Assembly (NCBI RefSeq): GCF_008704205.1
Contig: NZ_VXLC01000033.1
Coordinates: 61,943 to 125,942, forward strand
Origin: Nocardia colli
GTDB taxonomy: Bacteria; Actinomycetota; Actinomycetes; Mycobacteriales; Mycobacteriaceae
Direction of reading: 5' to 3'
DNA length: 64,000 nucleotides
In this document: piece by piece, positions 10,137 to 17,213 of the stretch
How positions within the stretch are numbered: position 1 is the stretch's first letter
Layout of the letters: each line of letters starts with the position of its first letter
Position numbers and translations under genes: made by a program
The notes under the pieces: generated by a model
Database searches by the model: none
The model's input: the letters and a program-made list of their open reading frames with translations, nothing else
What the model was told of the DNA's origin: nothing

Positions 10137-11327
10137 ATGCCGGGCGCCAACCCGAACAACCGACAACAGCATCAAGATCATATGACGTTCGCCGGGATCG
10201 GTGCCGTCAGTGCGTACGGCTGGGGACGCGACGCCCTGTGGCAGGGGCTGCTCAGCGGGAAGTCCGCGGCCTCCGTCCAGTCGGGGTACGGACCCGACCG
10301 CGACGAGGATGCCTGGGTCTCGCTGGTGCCGGACGGCGGCGACCACGCGGTCAGCACCAGCCGGTACGGGCGGGCCATGCACGAGTCGGCCAGAGAGGCG
10401 ATCACCGATGCGCTCGGGCGCGGCTGGCAACCGGGCCGGACCGTCGGTCTGCTGCACGCGATCGTGCTCGGTGACGTGGTCAATTGGCGCGACTTCTACC
10501 TCGTCGATCACGGCCGTCGCCGGCCGCGCGACTACCTGCGGCTGATTCCGTCCACCCCGGTCTCGGTGCTCATGCAGGAATTCGGCTTCCACGGTCCCGC
10601 GATGAACGTGTCCGCGGCATGCAGCTCGGCCAACGTCGCGTTGATCACCGCGCAGCTGTGGCTGGACGCGGGCATCGCCGACGACGTGGTGTGCGTCGCC
10701 ACCGATATGTCCGCCACCCCCGACATGGTCGATCACTTCGTCCGGCTCGGCGCCTCGGTGGCCGACACCGAACCGCTCGACGCGTGCCGCCCGTTCCAGG
10801 AGGGCAGCCGCGGCTTCGGCATCGGTGAGGCCTCGGTGGCATTCGTGCTGAGCCGTTCGGTGCAGCGGCCGTACGCGGCGGTGCTCGGCGGCGGGATGAC
10901 CAACGACGCCTATCACGTGGTGTCGGTCGACCCGACACACGAGCAGATCTTCGAGTGCACGCGCCGCGCCCTGGACAATGCCGGTGTGGTCGCCGACGAC
11001 GTGCGCTATTTCAACGCGCACGGCACCGGCACCCGGCAATGCGACGAAGCGGAACGAGATCTGCTGACCAATATGTTCGGCGATCAACCGCACGTCTACG
11101 CGCTCAAGCCGCTGGCCGGTCACTGCCAGGGTGCGGCCGCGGGCGTGGAGGTAGCCGCGGCCGCGATCGGCTACGACCGCGGCATCGTGCCCGCCGCCCC
11201 GATCGTCGCGTCCCCGCATCCGCGCCTGCTGGACGGGCCACAGCCGTTCGAGGGCGGCATCACCGCGAAATTGTCGCTGGGCATGGGCGGCAACAACTCC
11301 ATGGTGCTGCTCGGGCCGGCCGGCTGA
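10137..11327 (+). CDS. orphan beta-ketoacyl synthase-like protein
   Basis: This thiolase-fold condensing enzyme of 396 residues keeps the FabF-type Cys-His-His triad: Cys162 in SAACSSAN, His295 in NAHGTGT and His329 in LAGHCQG, with a Lys five residues before the last His. It should therefore be competent for decarboxylative Claisen condensation, but the N-terminal half (HAIVLGDVVNWRDFYLVDHG) is unlike ordinary KasA/KasB. No acyl carrier protein, reductase or dehydratase is adjacent, so its pathway is unknown. AAGGAG sits 7 bases before ATG 10137. It is convergent with the DosS-like gene, 5 bases apart. Confidence 0.85.
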   Translation: MPGANPNNRQQHQDHMTFAGIGAVSAYGWGRDALWQGLLSGKSAASVQSGYGPDRDEDAWVSLVPDGGDHAVSTSRYGRAMHESAREAITDALGRGWQPGRTVGLLHAIVLGDVVNWRDFYLVDHGRRRPRDYLRLIPSTPVSVLMQEFGFHGPAMNVSAACSSANVALITAQLWLDAGIADDVVCVATDMSATPDMVDHFVRLGASVADTEPLDACRPFQEGSRGFGIGEASVAFVLSRSVQRPYAAVLGGGMTNDAYHVVSVDPTHEQIFECTRRALDNAGVVADDVRYFNAHGTGTRQCDEAERDLLTNMFGDQPHVYALKPLAGHCQGAAAGVEVAAAAIGYDRGIVPAAPIVASPHPRLLDGPQPFEGGITAKLSLGMGGNNSMVLLGPAG

Positions 11328-11332
11328 GTTCC

Positions 11333-13051
11333 TCACGGCAGCGGCACCGACCAGCTCAGCCGGGTGCCCGGCATGGCCTCGTCGTCGGCCGGCTTTCCGG
11401 CCGCGCCGATGACGAACTGCCCGTCCGCCTTCTGCGCGCGCTGCTCCAGGTTGCGTAGTCCGCTGCGCACCACGTGGTTCGGGATGCCCCAACCGTTGTC
11501 GGTGACCACGATGGTCAGATCGTCGTCGACGCTGATCTCCACCGCGACAGTATCCGCCCCGGAGTGCCGGACCGCATTGCTGACGGCTTCGCGCACGACT
11601 GCCTCGGCGTGATCGGCCAGCTCCGCCTCCAGCACCGAGAGCGGGCCGGTCACCGAAAACGTCGACCGCAGCGTGGTTTCGGCGGTCTGCTGCCGGATCG
11701 CGTGCTCGATCCGCTGTTGCAGCGGGTTACCGTTGCCGCCGTGCAGGTCGAAGATCGAGGTGCGGATCTCCTGCACCACCTCTTGCAGGTCGTTGACCAC
11801 GGTCGAAAGGCGTTGTCGCACTTCGGGAACGGTAGCCTTCGCGACCGCTCCCTGCAGGGTGATGCCGACCGCGAACAGGCGCTGGATGACGTGGTCGTGC
11901 AGGTCCCGGGCGATCCGGTCGCGGTCGGCCAGGATGTCGAGGTCGCGCATCCGCTGCTGCGCGTCGGCCAGCTGCATGGCCAGCGCCGCCTGGTCGGTGA
12001 ACGCGGCGGTGAGCTCGACCAGCTCGTCGGAGTACGGGGCGGCGCCGCCCGGCCGCACCGTGGTCAGCACGCCGAGCGTGCTGTCCGGCGTACACAGCGG
12101 CAGGATCAGCAGCGGTCCCGCGTCGGGCAGGTCTAGGCCGACGTTGACCGCGCTCGCGTCGTCGAAGCGCAGCGGGGTGCGGCGGGTGAACGCCTCGCCG
12201 AGCGCCGTTGCCTCGGTGTTCACCAGCTTGCCCGCGTATCCCTCGCCCGGCCCGCACCACTGGGTGACCGACAGCGCCGCCGGCTCGTCCGCGTCGTCCG
12301 GGCCGGTCAGGAAGGACTGGTGCGAGCCGGTCAGCGTGCGCGCGTGCTCGACCACGTGCGCGAGCACCCGGTCGGACTCGGTGCCGGCCAGGAACTCGGT
12401 GGCGATGTCGCGGGTCGCCGCGATCCAGGCCTGCCTGGTGCGGGCCGATTCGTAGAGCCGCGCGTTGTCCACCGCGATGCCGGCGGCGGCCGCGAGCGCC
12501 TGGACCAAGACGTCGTCATCGTCGGTAAACGGCTGCCCGCTTGCCTTTTCGGTCAGGTAGAGGCTGCCGAACACCTCGCCGCGGATCCGCACCGGCACCC
12601 CGAGGAAGGTGTGCATCGGCGGGTGGTTGGGCGGAAGGCCAACGGAGTCAGGGTGTTTGGAGATCTCCTCCAGCCGCAGCGGCTTGGACTGGTTGAACAC
12701 CACGCCGAGCACGCCGTGCCCCTCCGGCAATCGTCCGATGGCCCTGCGGGTTTCGTCGTCGATCCCCTCGTCGATGAACTGCACCACCTGCTGGTCGTGC
12801 CCGCGCACGGCGAGCGCGCCGTAGCGGGCGTCGACCAGGCTGATCGCGGTGCGCACGATGGTGCGCAGGGTCTCGTCCAGGTCCAGGCCGGAGGTGACGG
12901 CCAGCATCGCCTCGACCAAACCGTCCATCCGGTCTCGGGAGTCCAGGATGAGCTCGACGCGCTCCTTGACCTCGCTGAGCAATTCACGCAACCGCAGTTG
13001 CGAGAGGGTGTCGCGCACGGAATAGGGGTCGTTGCCGTGGTCCTCGCTCAT
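11333..13051 (-). CDS. dosS: DosS/DevS-like redox sensor histidine kinase
   Basis: The 572-residue sensor kinase has domain order GAF-A (about 55-200), GAF-B (about 225-370), HisKA_3 dimerisation/phosphoacceptor (about 385-450) and HATPase (about 480-570). GAF-A keeps the mycobacterial haem-pocket segment (LPPNHPPMHTFLGVPVR), where the proximal haem histidine lies in DosS/DosT. The phospho-accepting segment is ARDLHDHVIQRLF, and the ATPase end has a DNGWGIP box. Together with DosR it should sense O2, NO, CO or redox state. ATG 13051 has AAGGGGA upstream; the frame is open further but without support. It is divergent from rafH across a DosR box. Confidence 0.9.
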   Translation of the reverse strand: MSEDHGNDPYSVRDTLSQLRLRELLSEVKERVELILDSRDRMDGLVEAMLAVTSGLDLDETLRTIVRTAISLVDARYGALAVRGHDQQVVQFIDEGIDDETRRAIGRLPEGHGVLGVVFNQSKPLRLEEISKHPDSVGLPPNHPPMHTFLGVPVRIRGEVFGSLYLTEKASGQPFTDDDDVLVQALAAAAGIAVDNARLYESARTRQAWIAATRDIATEFLAGTESDRVLAHVVEHARTLTGSHQSFLTGPDDADEPAALSVTQWCGPGEGYAGKLVNTEATALGEAFTRRTPLRFDDASAVNVGLDLPDAGPLLILPLCTPDSTLGVLTTVRPGGAAPYSDELVELTAAFTDQAALAMQLADAQQRMRDLDILADRDRIARDLHDHVIQRLFAVGITLQGAVAKATVPEVRQRLSTVVNDLQEVVQEIRTSIFDLHGGNGNPLQQRIEHAIRQQTAETTLRSTFSVTGPLSVLEAELADHAEAVVREAVSNAVRHSGADTVAVEISVDDDLTIVVTDNGWGIPNHVVRSGLRNLEQRAQKADGQFVIGAAGKPADDEAMPGTRLSWSVPLP

Positions 13052-13110
13052 ATCGGGTTCCCCTTGTGGTGGGCGCGCGAACTGCGCCTTGCGCCAGTCT
13101 AGTTCGCCCT

Positions 13111-13130
13111 TCGGGGACTTTCGGCCCTGT
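13111..13130 (+). promoter_or_regulatory. DosR box upstream of rafH
   Basis: The 20 bases TCGGGGACTTTCGGCCCTGT match the published DosR consensus (TTSGGGACTWWAGTCCCSAA) at about 14 of 20 positions, with both half-sites recognisable. The site is 67 bases before the rafH start and 60 bases from the divergent dosS start, so it could serve either or both. Confidence 0.7.
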
Positions 13131-13196
13131 TCGCCACGGCATTGCGATGGTGACATGGGGCTACGGGATCTGAATATCGAAGGCAGGGCGTGTCGC

Positions 13197-13970
13197 ATGA
13201 AGTCGTCGGGGCTGTTGAATTCTTCGTCAGCACAACACTGGCTCACCGCAAGCGATCTCGATCTAGCGGTGACTACCTTCGGCGCGGTGCCGGACGTGGA
13301 CGTGACGAGGGCAGTCCGGGCGATCGGCCGGGTGTTGCGCAGGCACCACCTCGACGCGGCGACCAGGGTGCGGGTCACCGCGCCGGCCGAGGCGGGCGCG
13401 GCGACCGTGGTGCAGGCCAACATTCGCTGTCGCAATATCGCCACGCGCGTGCAGGTGACGGGCCCGGGCGGGTTCGCGGTCACCTTCGCCGCCGAACGGC
13501 TGGACCGGCAGCTGGCCCGGCTCGCGACGACCCAGTCCCGGGATTGGCCCGATCCCGCGCGTCCACCGCTGGCCGAGGTCACCGAGCCGCGCCCGATCGT
13601 GCGGCGCAAGCAGGTCGACCTGCTCACCGGCTCGCCCGCGGAGGCGACGGCGGTGATGGACGTGATGGACTACGACGCCTACCTGTTCACCGATGCCGAG
13701 TCCGGCACGGAGGCGGTGGTGGCCTGGGGTGATCCGCTCGGCGTCCGGCTGTTCCGCCAGGACGCCGATGTGCGCATCCCGCCGACGGTGAATCTGCTTC
13801 CGCTGACCGCGGATTCGGCTCCGGCACCCATCCTCGACGAGGAGCGCGCCGCGCATGTGCTCTGTCATCATGGACTGCCGTTCCTGTTCTTCACCGAGCA
13901 GCACAGCGGTCGCGGCCGGTTGCTGTACCGCCGCTACGACGGCGACCTCTCGATCGTCGAACCGGCCTGA
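13197..13970 (+). CDS. rafH: hypoxia ribosome-hibernation factor, RafH-like
   Basis: The 257-residue protein is related to long ribosome-hibernation factors. It has an S30EA-like N-terminal half, a linker, then two HPF C-terminal-type modules (about 145-200, IVRRKQVDLLTGSPAEA; and about 205-257, HGLPFLFFTEQHSGRGRLLYRR ending in LSIVEP). The length and double C-terminal module match M. smegmatis RafH (MSMEG_3935, 258 residues), a DosR-regulon protein that stabilises ribosomes in hypoxia. A DosR box lies upstream and dosS/dosR genes flank it, which supports this role. ATG 13197 follows AGGCAGGG. Confidence 0.85.
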   Translation: MKSSGLLNSSSAQHWLTASDLDLAVTTFGAVPDVDVTRAVRAIGRVLRRHHLDAATRVRVTAPAEAGAATVVQANIRCRNIATRVQVTGPGGFAVTFAAERLDRQLARLATTQSRDWPDPARPPLAEVTEPRPIVRRKQVDLLTGSPAEATAVMDVMDYDAYLFTDAESGTEAVVAWGDPLGVRLFRQDADVRIPPTVNLLPLTADSAPAPILDEERAAHVLCHHGLPFLFFTEQHSGRGRLLYRRYDGDLSIVEPA

Positions 13971-13973
13971 ACC

Positions 13974-15170
13974 TCAGCTCAGCGGCGCCGACCAGTGCAC
14001 CCGCGTGCCACCGGTCGGCGCCGGTTCGATGCTGCACCGGCCCTCGGATTCCGCCGCCCGCTGCGCGAGATTGGCCAGGCCGCTGGCGATTACATCGTCC
14101 GGGACGCCGGATCCGTTGTCCTGCACCAGGATGGTCAGCTCGTCGGCGACGGTGATCTCGATCGTCACCGCGTCCCCGCCGGAGTGCCGCACCGCATTGC
14201 TGACCGATTCGCGCACAACGGCTTCCGCGTGATCGGCCAGCGCGGGCCCGACCACCGACAGCGGTCCGTCCACGCGCAGCCGCACCCGGATCGGGGTCGC
14301 CGCGGTCTGCTGCCGCACCGCGTCCTCCAGGCGGCGGCGCAACGACGCGCCCGCGCCGCCGTGCAGATCGAAGATCGTCGTCCTGATCTCGTGCACGATC
14401 TCCTGTAGCCGATCGATCTCGTCCGAAAGCCGTTGCCGCACTTGCGGATCGTCGACCCGCGCGGCCATGCCCTGCAAGCCGAGACCGACCGCGAACACCC
14501 GCTGGATGACGTGGTCGTGCAGATCGCGCGCGATCCGGTCGCGATCGGCGAGCACGTCGAGTTCGCGCGCCCGGCGCTGCGCCTCGGCCAGTTGCATGGC
14601 CAGCGCGGCCTGATCGGTGAACGCCGCGGCCAGCGCGCTGAGCTCGTCGGAATACGGCTCGGCGTCGACCGCGCGCACCACGATCAGCACGCCGAGCACG
14701 ACCCCCGCGGTCTGCAACGGCAGGATCAGCGCGGGCCCGGTGGCGTCGATCGGCGCGCCGAGATCGACGTCGCGCGCGTCGATCAGCCGGACGGATGCGC
14801 GCTCGGCGAAGGCCTTGCCCGCGGCGGTGCCGGTGAGCCGCACGACCTGCCCCTCATCCGGCTCGTCGGCCCTCGACCATTGCGCCACAACGAGTTCCGT
14901 GGCCTCCTCGGGTGGGATGCCCGACTCGACCACCGCCAGGATCGCCTGCTCCGACCTGGTCAGCGTGCGCGCGTGCTCGACCACCTGGGCGAGCACCCGG
15001 TGCGGTTCGGTGCCCGCCAGGAACTCGGTGGCGATGTCCCGGTTCGCCTCGATCCAGGCCTGCCGGGTGCGCGCCCACTCGTAGAGCCGCGCGTTGTCGT
15101 CGGCGATCCGGGTCGCGGTGTCCACGATGGTGCGCAACGTGTCGAACACGCTGTGCGGCACGTCCGGCAT
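13974..15170 (-). CDS. DosS-like histidine kinase lacking the haem GAF domain
   Basis: This 398-residue paralogue of the kinase at 11333-13051 aligns from the end of GAF-A onward: a short N-terminus, then ARLYEWARTRQAWI, one GAF domain (about 40-185), HisKA_3 with ARDLHDHVIQRVF (about 200-265), and an HATPase ending in DNGSGVPDD and HWSAPLS. The haem-binding GAF-A is absent, so it cannot sense gases through that pocket. The phosphoacceptor His and ATP-binding boxes are intact. It starts 8 bases after the dosR stop and is surely co-transcribed; the start ATG 15170 has no strong ribosome-binding site. It may modulate DosR through another signal. Confidence 0.87.
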   Translation of the reverse strand: MPDVPHSVFDTLRTIVDTATRIADDNARLYEWARTRQAWIEANRDIATEFLAGTEPHRVLAQVVEHARTLTRSEQAILAVVESGIPPEEATELVVAQWSRADEPDEGQVVRLTGTAAGKAFAERASVRLIDARDVDLGAPIDATGPALILPLQTAGVVLGVLIVVRAVDAEPYSDELSALAAAFTDQAALAMQLAEAQRRARELDVLADRDRIARDLHDHVIQRVFAVGLGLQGMAARVDDPQVRQRLSDEIDRLQEIVHEIRTTIFDLHGGAGASLRRRLEDAVRQQTAATPIRVRLRVDGPLSVVGPALADHAEAVVRESVSNAVRHSGGDAVTIEITVADELTILVQDNGSGVPDDVIASGLANLAQRAAESEGRCSIEPAPTGGTRVHWSAPLS

Positions 15171-15178
15171 GCGCGGAG

Positions 15179-15814
15179 TCAGCGCTCGCCGAGTTTGCTG
15201 GCCAGCACCGCGGCCTGGGTCCGTCGCTCCATGCCGAGCTTGGCCAGCAGCCGCGACACATAGTTCTTGACCGTCTTCTCCGCCAGGAACATCCGGGCCG
15301 CGATCTGCCGGTTGGTCAGCCCCTCGCCGAGCAGCGCGAGCAGCTTGCGTTCCTGCTCGGTGAGCCCGGCCAGCGGGCCGTCGTCGTCGGGCACGCCGTC
15401 GCGCAGCCGGGCCCGCAGCGCCGCCGCGGCCCGGTTGTCCAGCAGCGAACGGCCCGAGCCGACCGTCTTGATCGCGGCGGCCAGTTCCATCCCCTTGATG
15501 TTCTTCACCACGTAGCCGCTGGCCCCGGCCAGGATCGCGTCGAGCATCGCCTGCTCGTCGGTGTAGGAGGTGAGGATCAGGCAGCGCAACCCGTCCACCT
15601 CGGCGAGCAGGTCGCGGCACAGTTCGATGCCGTTGCCGTCGGGCAGCCGCACGTCGAGCACCGCGACATCGGGGCGTAGCACCGGGATTCGGGCCATCGC
15701 CTGCGCGACGTCCCCGGCCTCGCCGATCACCGTCAGCTCGGGATCACCCTCCAGCAGATCGATCAGACCGCGCCGGACGATCTCGTGGTCGTCGACCAGA
15801 AATACCTGGAGCAC
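15179..15814 (-). CDS. dosR: DosR/DevR hypoxia response regulator
   Basis: This 211-residue NarL-family regulator is extremely close to mycobacterial DosR. The receiver domain has the acidic pair DD8-9, phospho-acceptor Asp54 (VAVLDVRL), Thr82 and Lys104; the LuxR-type helix-turn-helix is near 145-205 (LTNRQIAARMFLAEKTVKNY). It activates the dormancy regulon under hypoxia or NO. The GTG start at 15814 has AAGGAGG 5 bases upstream; the open frame continues to 15910 but without support. It heads an operon with the GAF-A-less kinase. Confidence 0.95.
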   Translation of the reverse strand: MLQVFLVDDHEIVRRGLIDLLEGDPELTVIGEAGDVAQAMARIPVLRPDVAVLDVRLPDGNGIELCRDLLAEVDGLRCLILTSYTDEQAMLDAILAGASGYVVKNIKGMELAAAIKTVGSGRSLLDNRAAAALRARLRDGVPDDDGPLAGLTEQERKLLALLGEGLTNRQIAARMFLAEKTVKNYVSRLLAKLGMERRTQAAVLASKLGER

Positions 15815-15947
15815 GTCGGCCTCCTTGTCGTCGCCTACCGGACGAAAGCAGCCCCCCACGAATACCACGGGTAGACAACGAGGTTCTGGGTAAGCTCGCA
15901 ATGAAGTCAACCAGAGGGGCCGTGGGCAGCGGAGCCATAAGGCTCAT

Positions 15948-16148
15948 ATGTGCGTGGGAACTCGAGCGATGACATATTCAGCGACACTAGATTTCAGTGC
16001 GATCTTCGGAGCGCCGCGCGCCTGTCCGGGCTGCGGTGGCGAGACCTCCGATCAACTACCCGATGCCCTGACGCGGTGCGGCGGCTGCGGCGCGCACTGG
16101 GGGCCCGCCGAGGAATGGGCCGATGTCGAAGAACGCAGGCGGCCATGA
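15948..16148 (+). CDS. small zinc-ribbon protein
   Basis: A 66-residue frame contains two CxxC knuckles (CPGCGG and CGGCGAHWG) separated by 18 residues, a classic zinc ribbon. The ATG at 15948 has AAGG six bases upstream; ATG 15969 is an alternative. Its TGA overlaps the ATG of the glycosyltransferase (ATGA at 16145-16148), so the two are translationally coupled. The function is unknown; it may bind nucleic acid or a partner protein. Confidence 0.65.
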   Translation: MCVGTRAMTYSATLDFSAIFGAPRACPGCGGETSDQLPDALTRCGGCGAHWGPAEEWADVEERRRP

Positions 16149-17194
16149 GAATCGGGCAGATCGTCCCGCCCTGGGTTCCGGTGCCGCCGCCGGCCTACGG
16201 CGGCACCGAGGCGGTGGTCGGTAATCTCGCCGTCGGTCTTGACCGGCTCGGTCACGACGTGCACCTGTTCACGGTGGGCGAATCCACCTGCCCGGTGCGC
16301 CGATACTCGCTCTACGAGCACCCGACCACGCAGATCGGCGTCGGTGAGGCCGAGCTGATGCATGTGCTCGCCGCCTACGAGACCCTCGCCGACGCCGACA
16401 TCATCCACGACCACACCTCGCTCGGCCCGTTCGTCGGCGCGCTGGAGCACTCGCCGCCGGTGGTGGTCACCAACCACGGGCCGTTCTCCGAGATGCGCCA
16501 GGAACTGTTCCGGTCGATGGCGCGCCACGCCAGCATCGTCGCGATCTCCGAGGCGCAACGCCGGATGGCGGGCAGCGTGCCGATCGCCGAGGTGATCCAT
16601 CACGGCATCGACCTCGACGCGCACCGATTCGGCCCTGGCGGTGGCGGTTACGTGATCTTCGTCGGCCGGATGAACGAGACGAAGGGCGTGCACCGGGCGG
16701 TGCAGATCGCCCGGCTGGCCCGGCGCAAGCTGCTCATGATCACCAAGATGCGCGAACCGGAGGAGCGTCGCTACTACACTGAGCGGGTGCGTCCACTGAT
16801 GGGCCCCGACGATCCCGAACCGCGCGAGGAAGCCACCGAGCGCCGGGTCGACCTGGTGCGCCACGCCGACGCGTTGATCAATCCTATCGAATGGCCCGAG
16901 CCGTTCGGCCTGGTCATGGCCGAGGCATTGGCCTGCGGCACACCGGTTCTCGCGTTTCCCAACGGCGCCGCGCCGGAGATCGTCGAGGACGGCAAGACCG
17001 GCTTCCTGTGCCGCGACGCCGGCGAGATGGCAGACGCGCTCGACCGACTGCACACCATCGATCGGCGGGACTGCCGCGCGGCGGCCGAGCAGCGGTTCGG
17101 CCGGCTGCGCATGGCCCGCGATCACGAGCGGCTCTATCGCCGCATCGTGGCCGAGCGGACGACCCGGGTCATGGCGCCCACCACGGTGGCGTGA
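16145..17194 (+). CDS. GT4-family glycosyltransferase
   Basis: This GT-B glycosyltransferase of 349 residues has an N-terminal acceptor domain beginning MRIGQIVPPWVPVPPPAYGG (a GT4 glycine-rich loop) and a C-terminal nucleotide-sugar domain with VIFVGRMNETKG and the E-x7-E segment EPFGLVMAEALACGTPVL. The donor and acceptor are unknown. It is coupled to the zinc-ribbon gene upstream and followed 19 bases later by a glycogen-debranching-type enzyme, which suggests a small glycan or compatible-solute pathway. Confidence 0.9.
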   Translation: MRIGQIVPPWVPVPPPAYGGTEAVVGNLAVGLDRLGHDVHLFTVGESTCPVRRYSLYEHPTTQIGVGEAELMHVLAAYETLADADIIHDHTSLGPFVGALEHSPPVVVTNHGPFSEMRQELFRSMARHASIVAISEAQRRMAGSVPIAEVIHHGIDLDAHRFGPGGGGYVIFVGRMNETKGVHRAVQIARLARRKLLMITKMREPEERRYYTERVRPLMGPDDPEPREEATERRVDLVRHADALINPIEWPEPFGLVMAEALACGTPVLAFPNGAAPEIVEDGKTGFLCRDAGEMADALDRLHTIDRRDCRAAAEQRFGRLRMARDHERLYRRIVAERTTRVMAPTTVA

Positions 17195-17213
17195 GTTTGC
17201 CGAGGCAGGCGGC

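Noticed and set aside
11333..13627. 764-residue form of the DosS-like kinase
   Set aside because: The extra N-terminus covers the divergent rafH gene and the DosR box and has no domain; ATG 13051 with AAGGGGA is the better start.
13974..15620. 548-residue form of the second kinase
   Set aside because: The upstream part lies inside dosR in another frame and does not encode a GAF-A domain; the start at 15170 is preferred.
15914..15930. Second DosR box upstream of dosR/zinc ribbon
   Set aside because: AGGGGCCGTGGGCAGC keeps only one half-site; the other half does not fit the consensus, so I do not claim it.
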